Below, piece by piece: positions 43,400 to 47,265 of a stretch of 47,265 bases of DNA (positions within the stretch are counted from its first letter, which is position 1; every line of letters begins with the position of its first letter). The notes under the pieces are model-generated. The model was not told where the DNA came from, did no database searches, and saw nothing but the letters and a program-made list of their open reading frames with translations. Source of the stretch: Rhinopithecimicrobium faecis (GTDB taxonomy: Bacteria; Bacteroidota; Bacteroidia; Sphingobacteriales; Sphingobacteriaceae); the NCBI GenBank assembly GCA_017942165.1, contig JAGKSB010000018.1, positions 1 to 47,265 of the forward strand, in the 5' to 3' direction. Made by a program: the position numbers and the translations under genes.

Positions 43400-44251
43400 T
43401 TATGCTATTTTTTCAATAAAAGTTTTTAAGTTATCTAAATTAATAACATCGAAGTTTTGTACTAAACAGATTTTACAAGACTCAAGTGTTTCAATATTTT
43501 TATTTTTTTTAAATTCATTTGCTTTAATCTGTAGTAAAGGAATTAAGTAATTCTTGCCTGAAACAATTTTTAATAAAGTTTCTATGTTTGGTTGCCATTT
43601 ATTTTCAAAAAAATCAACGATATCTGTATAAGCATCAATTCCGTGATTCTCAATTATTATATTTTTAATTATTTCTATGTCTTGATCAACCAATGCTGAG
43701 TCAAATGAAATAGAATCCTTTTTTACATTAAAATATTTCCTTGCATTAAATAGTGTGTACCCGATATGAAAGTGGTCTGAAATTGCAAAATGAATAAAAA
43801 GTTTTGTGAATGGCTCAGAGAATTGTAATAACCATTCTTCAAAATTCAAATCTTCTTTTATTTTTTCCTCTGAATATGTTCCAGTATGATTATAAATGTA
43901 TTTGATAACACTATTTTCATCCATTAAATAATTTTCAATACAATATCTGTCAAGTATAAATAGCTTGGGATGTGAAACACTGTGATCTCCTTTGATTGTT
44001 TGAATATCTCCATCTATTATGTATACTTCTTTTTTTGAAACAGAGCTTTCAAAGCAATATTTCAATACATTTTGCTTACATCCAAGTGGTGTAATATCAT
44101 TAATTTTTACACTGTCACCTAAAACTCTCTTTAAAAGAAGTGTATAAAATTCTTTATCTTTTTCTTCATCTTCAGTAAAAATACTTACATCATTGCGATA
44201 GGCTTTAAAGGAAGATGATATTTTCCTACTTTCGTTACTGAATTTAAGCAT
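43400..44251 (-). CDS. ariB: DUF4435 TOPRIM-like nuclease, AriB-like (PARIS defence effector)
   Basis: 283 aa. The N-terminal part has a TOPRIM-like acidic site: E27 in SIFTEDEEKDKEFY and the D80-G-D82 pair in VYIIDGDIQ. It continues with the DUF4435 mark LFILDRYCIENYLMDE. The C-terminal half is helical. In known PARIS systems AriB is held by AriA and released when a phage anti-restriction protein is sensed; it then acts as a toxic TOPRIM nuclease that cuts host tRNA and stops phage growth. The gene overlaps the ATPase gene by 8 bp, the same order as ariA-ariB. Symbol by similarity only. Confidence 0.8.
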   Translation of the reverse strand: MLKFSNESRKISSSFKAYRNDVSIFTEDEEKDKEFYTLLLKRVLGDSVKINDITPLGCKQNVLKYCFESSVSKKEVYIIDGDIQTIKGDHSVSHPKLFILDRYCIENYLMDENSVIKYIYNHTGTYSEEKIKEDLNFEEWLLQFSEPFTKLFIHFAISDHFHIGYTLFNARKYFNVKKDSISFDSALVDQDIEIIKNIIIENHGIDAYTDIVDFFENKWQPNIETLLKIVSGKNYLIPLLQIKANEFKKNKNIETLESCKICLVQNFDVINLDNLKTFIEKIA

Positions 44252-45617
44252 TATACGATTTACTAATATCTTGATAAAACATCTCTCTCTCAGTTTTCGA
44301 AATTATAGATGGAGAATGAGTTGCTAGAATGAATTGAGTATGTGGGCTAGCTTCCAATATTGCGTCTACAAATATTTCTTGCCATGTAATGTGTAATGAT
44401 AATTCAGGTTCATCGATGATAAAAACACCAGCGTCTTGTAAGTCTTCAGCAAAAATAAGGTGTGCTATCATGATAATAATTTGTTTTTCACCAGATGATA
44501 AATTATATAATTCTGCTAAATTCCCATTCTTATAAAATACTTGTATTTCTCCGTCAGGAGCTATTTCTAAAAATTTATTTCCTTCATTAAAGAATTTTGA
44601 AACAATTAATTTTAGTTTATTAATTGGTGTTCTTAACTCATCAATTTGCTTTTGATACTCGTTTGAAAATTTTATTATCTCATCAATCTTCTTTAGTTGA
44701 GGATAATTATTTAACCATGTTGATATTCTTTTGTCCCTTTTATTTTCAAGATTCTCTGATTTTGACTCTGTGATGATGGAAGGATTATTCATCTCATTAG
44801 CTAATTTTACCATCTGAAGAAAGTAATTCTCAACATCATGAACTAAATATTCCAATTCCAATTTTACAACAGCTTCAATTATACTGTCTTTTCTCTCTAA
44901 TAATTCTACTTCATTAGTTCTATGTGAAAAAATTGAGTTATCTTCAATAAAATTAAATGATTGTCGGAATATTTTATCTTTAAATTGGCCTGATATTTCT
45001 GGTTGCTTTTGTGCAATTTTTCTTATATAGTCATATATCAAAATTTGAACATCCAATAAACTAGAATCTATTGGATTAAATCTTTTTAATTTATGATTCC
45101 TTGTATAGTGGCTGGGTCTGTTTGGTGAAAATCTTCTTTCTCGTGTTCCATATTCATCAAGGACTCTTCTTTCAAGACCAAGGAATTTTGGACTATTCAT
45201 TTGTTTAATTTTTTTTACTACACCATCCATTCCAAAGATACTTTTCCAACCATCTTGAGCTTTAAGATCAGAACTCTCATCATCTAAATCATCTAAAAAT
45301 TCAATACTTCTTTTAAATTTATTTGATACTAATTCTTTTCCAACTGTAGAAAGCATAAGTTTAAAATGAGTTGAATCTTCTTGTATACTTGTAATTTCTA
45401 CGTCGGTATCATCGTGGTCCAAATAGATCTTGCAATACGCATAATCTATTTTGCTTAAATTCTCATAAGATGGATTTAGTAATCCTAAAATTAATTTAAG
45501 TGCAGAAGTCTTTCCTGAGCCATTTATACCAATTAAGAATGTTATATCGTCAAAAAACTCGATATCAAAATCTAAAAAGCCATGTACATCTTTCGCAATA
45601 AATCTTTTGATTTTCAT
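44244..45617 (-). CDS. ariA: SMC/ABC-like AAA ATPase, AriA-like (PARIS defence sensor)
   Basis: 457 aa. The fold is RecF/OLD-like: Walker A G30-INGSGK-T37 near the N-terminus, a long insert with coiled-coil propensity (about 150-340), the ABC signature LSSGEKQ (about 379), Walker B VFIIDEPELSLH, and the switch His in ATHSPSIIS. No TOPRIM follows, unlike OLD nucleases; instead a separate TOPRIM-like protein is encoded in the overlapping next gene. That split matches PARIS, in which AriA forms the sensor-scaffold ATPase. Codon use and base composition are more AT-rich than the flanking chromosome. ATG start at 45617. Confidence 0.8.
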   Translation of the reverse strand: MKIKRFIAKDVHGFLDFDIEFFDDITFLIGINGSGKTSALKLILGLLNPSYENLSKIDYAYCKIYLDHDDTDVEITSIQEDSTHFKLMLSTVGKELVSNKFKRSIEFLDDLDDESSDLKAQDGWKSIFGMDGVVKKIKQMNSPKFLGLERRVLDEYGTRERRFSPNRPSHYTRNHKLKRFNPIDSSLLDVQILIYDYIRKIAQKQPEISGQFKDKIFRQSFNFIEDNSIFSHRTNEVELLERKDSIIEAVVKLELEYLVHDVENYFLQMVKLANEMNNPSIITESKSENLENKRDKRISTWLNNYPQLKKIDEIIKFSNEYQKQIDELRTPINKLKLIVSKFFNEGNKFLEIAPDGEIQVFYKNGNLAELYNLSSGEKQIIIMIAHLIFAEDLQDAGVFIIDEPELSLHITWQEIFVDAILEASPHTQFILATHSPSIISKTEREMFYQDISKSYNA

Positions 45618-45681
45618 AATATAAATTAGGTTATTTAGGTATTCCGTTTAGGAATTTCCGTCATCAATATACGCCAAACTA

Positions 45682-45720
45682 AGCAATAAATAAAATGACA
45701 TTATGTGTTATTTATTTGCT
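45682..45720. promoter_or_regulatory. Imperfect inverted repeat upstream of the ATPase gene
   Basis: AGCAATAAATAA (45682-45693) against TTATTTATTTGCT (45708-45720), with one bulged base. It lies 65 bp before the ATPase ATG, between the defence cassette and the IS3 element. It may be an operator or a hairpin that shields the cassette from IS transcription. Confidence 0.35.
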
Positions 45721-45775
45721 AGGTTTGGAGTTGCTAACTTAGTCGGCATATCAAGTTAAGAATACAAAAATATCT

Positions 45776-45783
45776 TAAATTTG
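45776..45783 (+). promoter_or_regulatory. -7 element of IS3 orfA (leaderless arrangement)
   Basis: TAAATTTG, then AAATA and the ATG at 45789. The same layout is seen for the transposase at the left edge (TACATTTG, AGATA, ATG). Confidence 0.55.
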
Positions 45784-45788
45784 AAATA

Positions 45789-46088
45789 ATGACAAAAGTC
45801 CGTAAGAAATACGATCGCGTTTTTAAAGATCGCGCTGTTGAGTTAATCAAAAACAGGAAAAACCTCTCTGAATTGTCTCGTGAGCTAGGAATCTCAGCCG
45901 CTCAATTATATAAATGGCGTAAAGAGTCAGCTGAATTTGGATCTGGCAGTTTTCCTGGTAATGGAAATTTGAAGCAAACACCAGAGCAAGAGCGCATAAA
46001 CACGCTAGAGAAAAAGCTTAAAGATTCAGAATTGGAGCTTGAAATCTTAAAAAAGGCCATAGGCATCTTTTCCAAGAGCGATCAGTAA
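45789..46088 (+). CDS. IS3-family transposase OrfA
   Basis: 99 aa. A helix-turn-helix (about 10-45: VFKDRAVELIKNRKNLSELSR, LGISAAQLYKWRKE) is followed by a leucine-zipper coiled coil (EQERINTLEKKLKDSELELEIL). It binds the IS ends. Near its end the slippery heptamer A-AAA-AAG lets ribosomes shift into orfB to make the OrfAB transposase. ATG 45789 is five bases after a -7 element. Confidence 0.93.
   Translation: MTKVRKKYDRVFKDRAVELIKNRKNLSELSRELGISAAQLYKWRKESAEFGSGSFPGNGNLKQTPEQERINTLEKKLKDSELELEILKKAIGIFSKSDQ
46049..46055 (+). promoter_or_regulatory. -1 ribosomal frameshift site
   Basis: A AAA AAG in the orfA frame (TTA AAA AAG). After a -1 shift the frame stays open and joins orfB through a stretch containing RSVIYSFIKEHKQLYPIEKM, the standard IS3 OrfB start. 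Confidence 0.75.
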
Positions 46089-46135
46089 TATATAGTTTTA
46101 TCAAGGAGCATAAACAACTATATCCGATTGAAAAG

Positions 46136-46882
46136 ATGTGTAAGGTTATGGGAGTCAGTTCTAGAAGCTATTATACTTGGCAGGTCCGCTCTAAGCAGAC
46201 CAAAAGTAATAAAATCAGCATTCTTGAAAACAAAATACAGGCTGTCTATTTCGATAAAAAGCAACGGTATGGTAGTCCACGAATAACTGCTGAATTATTA
46301 GATTTGGGTATTAAGGTTTCTAGAATCACAGTTGCTAAGTATATGAAGAATATGGGACTACGGAGTAAAATAGGTAAGAAATTCAAGGTAACTACCGATT
46401 CAAAGCATTCACATAAAATAATGGATAATGTGTTAGAACGTAATTTCCGACCTTCGGAGCCTTCTAAAGTTTGGGTATCTGATATTACTTATATTCATAC
46501 CAAGGAAGGATTTCTATATCTGACCACGGTTCTGGATTTATACGACCGTAAATGTATTGGTTGGAGTGTTAGTGATGGCATGAAAACTGAAGAAACTTCA
46601 TTAGCAGCTTGGAAAATGGCCCTTAAAAACCGTAAACTATCTGCCGATTTACTCTTTCATACCGATCGTGGAGTACAATACGCATGTGAAAAATTTAGCA
46701 ACACGTTAGATTCATATAAAGTTATAACAAGAAGTATGAGTAGAAAAGGGAACTGTTGGGATAATGCTGTAGCGGAGAGTTTCTTCAAAACGCTGAAATC
46801 AGAACAAATTTATGGCAATAAATTAGTCTCCAAAGATCAGATGAGGGCTGAATTATTCGAGAATATGGTAGCGTCCCGCTAA
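46136..46882 (+). CDS. IS3-family transposase OrfB (integrase core), C-terminus truncated
   Basis: 248 aa from the first ATG, but the frame is open back to the slippery site. HTH_21 region YYTWQVRSKQ...YGSPRITAEL; integrase core with the DDE acids in WVSDITYIHT, FHTDRGVQY and DNAVAESFFKTLK. Intact OrfB proteins continue for about 20-30 residues past EQIYGNKL with a YNRKRRH motif. Here the sequence turns into MVASR and a stop exactly where an IS256-type end starts. The transposase is thus probably inactive. Confidence 0.88.
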   Translation: MCKVMGVSSRSYYTWQVRSKQTKSNKISILENKIQAVYFDKKQRYGSPRITAELLDLGIKVSRITVAKYMKNMGLRSKIGKKFKVTTDSKHSHKIMDNVLERNFRPSEPSKVWVSDITYIHTKEGFLYLTTVLDLYDRKCIGWSVSDGMKTEETSLAAWKMALKNRKLSADLLFHTDRGVQYACEKFSNTLDSYKVITRSMSRKGNCWDNAVAESFFKTLKSEQIYGNKLVSKDQMRAELFENMVASR

Positions 46883-47265
46883 CTGTGTAAGTTGAAAAGT
46901 TATTCTGAAAAATTATGAGCCCTGAAAGCTCAAATAATTTTTTGGAAATAACTTTTTATTATTTTTAAACGTTACATAGTTATGATGGACAAAGAAGAAT
47001 TATTGAACAACAAGGATTTTTATAAGTCCTTCAAAAGTGGAGAAGATTTAACGTCATTCTTCAAAGAACTGCATAAAAAAGCAGTTGAGCATATGTTAGA
47101 TGCTGAGTTAGACAGCCATCTGGACAATGAAAAACATGAAAAAACGTTAAGCGGAAATTACCGTAATGGACACGGAATCAAGAAAATAAAATCCTCTTTT
47201 GGAGCATCTGAGATCAAAGTTCCTAGAGACCGTGAAGGCAGTTTTGAGCCAGCTTTAGTTCCTAA
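46869..47265 (+). mobile_element. IS256-family element, left part (continues past the window)
   Basis: Begins near GGTAGCGTCCCGCTAACTG, probably its terminal repeat, inside the IS3 orfB, followed by a 100-bp leader and a transposase start. The right end is outside the window. Confidence 0.65.
46982..47265 (+). CDS. IS256-family (mutator-type) transposase, N-terminal part
   Basis: 94 codons to the window end, starting with two ATG codons (46982, 46985). KSGEDLTSFFKELHKKAVEHMLDAELDSHL, then the zinc-free fold mark GNYRNGHGIKKIKSSFG and IKVPRDREGSFEP, which are typical of the first 100 residues of IS256/mutator transposases. The DDE core lies beyond the window. Confidence 0.92.
   Translation, partial: MMDKEELLNNKDFYKSFKSGEDLTSFFKELHKKAVEHMLDAELDSHLDNEKHEKTLSGNYRNGHGIKKIKSSFGASEIKVPRDREGSFEPALVP

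Larger units (their letters stand above)
45789..46882 (+). mobile_element. IS3-family insertion sequence, right end truncated by an IS256-family element
   Basis: orfA and orfB in -1 frame relation with a slippery site, DDE integrase core, and loss of the orfB end where an IS256-type sequence begins (about 46869-46890). The left boundary of the element lies somewhere in 45721-45788; I could not fix its terminal repeat. Confidence 0.8.

Noticed and set aside
44244..45617. OLD-family nuclease (single protein) reading of the ATPase
   Set aside because: The TOPRIM domain expected at the C-terminus is absent; the chain ends shortly after the switch-His motif and the nuclease-like part is a separate overlapping gene.
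1..47265. CRISPR array, rRNA or prophage structural genes
   Set aside because: No regularly spaced repeats, no rRNA-like segments and no phage structural or lysis genes were seen on either strand.

Overview
The window looks like chromosomal DNA of a Bacteroidota bacterium, most likely of the Sphingobacteriaceae type (genus not assignable by eye). The reasons are: promoters of the Bacteroidota form TAnnTTTG close to gene starts, almost no Shine-Dalgarno sequences, an AT-rich composition, and Bacteroidota-typical families (DUF3276 PUR-like protein, LytS/LytTR pairs with a LiaF-like protein, a lysine-rich cold-shock protein, a RhlE-type DEAD-box helicase with a basic tail).

Layout. 1-415: an ECF sigma factor gene that loses its 3' half exactly where a transposase element begins. 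553-3802: DinB-like protein, PurN, an exported thioredoxin-fold protein, and a serine beta-lactamase-family hydrolase. 3838-6495: LytTR regulator, LytS-type sensor kinase and LiaF-like membrane protein, all on the minus strand. 6781-12863: DUF3276 protein, ABC-F ATPase, dihydroorotate dehydrogenase, a small unknown protein, a DnaQ-exonuclease/GIY-YIG fusion, and an AraC regulator. The AraC gene is divergent from a TolC-EmrA-EmrB-like efflux operon (12992-16981). 16982-18063 is an AT-rich spacer of about 1.1 kb. It is followed by an unknown protein, an exported Mn-type superoxide dismutase, a PfkB sugar kinase, a DEAD-box helicase, an XRE regulator, an FAA hydrolase, a small unknown protein, and a cold-shock protein with a long leader. 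25198-28752: an ABC transporter pair and a luciferase-like flavin oxidoreductase. 28826-43100: RhlE-like helicase, TonB-dependent receptor, monoacylglycerol-lipase-like hydrolase, DUF819 membrane protein, BioB divergent from a MocR-type regulator, LplA, pirin, a desaturase-like membrane protein and a YidR/DUF3748-like beta-propeller protein.

The last 4 kb is an acquired island. At 43226-43240 the minus strand carries the last 15 nt of a serine tRNA (ending CCGCCA), followed by an intrinsic terminator of the same orientation, but no tRNA body. This is the footprint left when an element integrates at a tRNA 3' end. Just inside it is a two-gene cassette, an SMC/ABC-like AAA ATPase overlapping a TOPRIM-like DUF4435 protein, which matches the PARIS (AriA/AriB) anti-phage system. 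Next comes an IS3-family element with a clear -1 frameshift site, interrupted by an IS256-family element that runs off the window end.

The strongest regulatory signal is a near-identical palindromic operator (TTGAyTTArGTCAA followed by GAAAT). It lies exactly 36 bp upstream of the -7 element of two unlinked genes, the flavin oxidoreductase and the pirin. This is the position expected for a CRP/FNR-type class II activator. Other notable points are a MocR regulator whose PLP-binding lysine appears to be arginine, several probable leaderless genes, and repeated short tandem duplications at gene boundaries.
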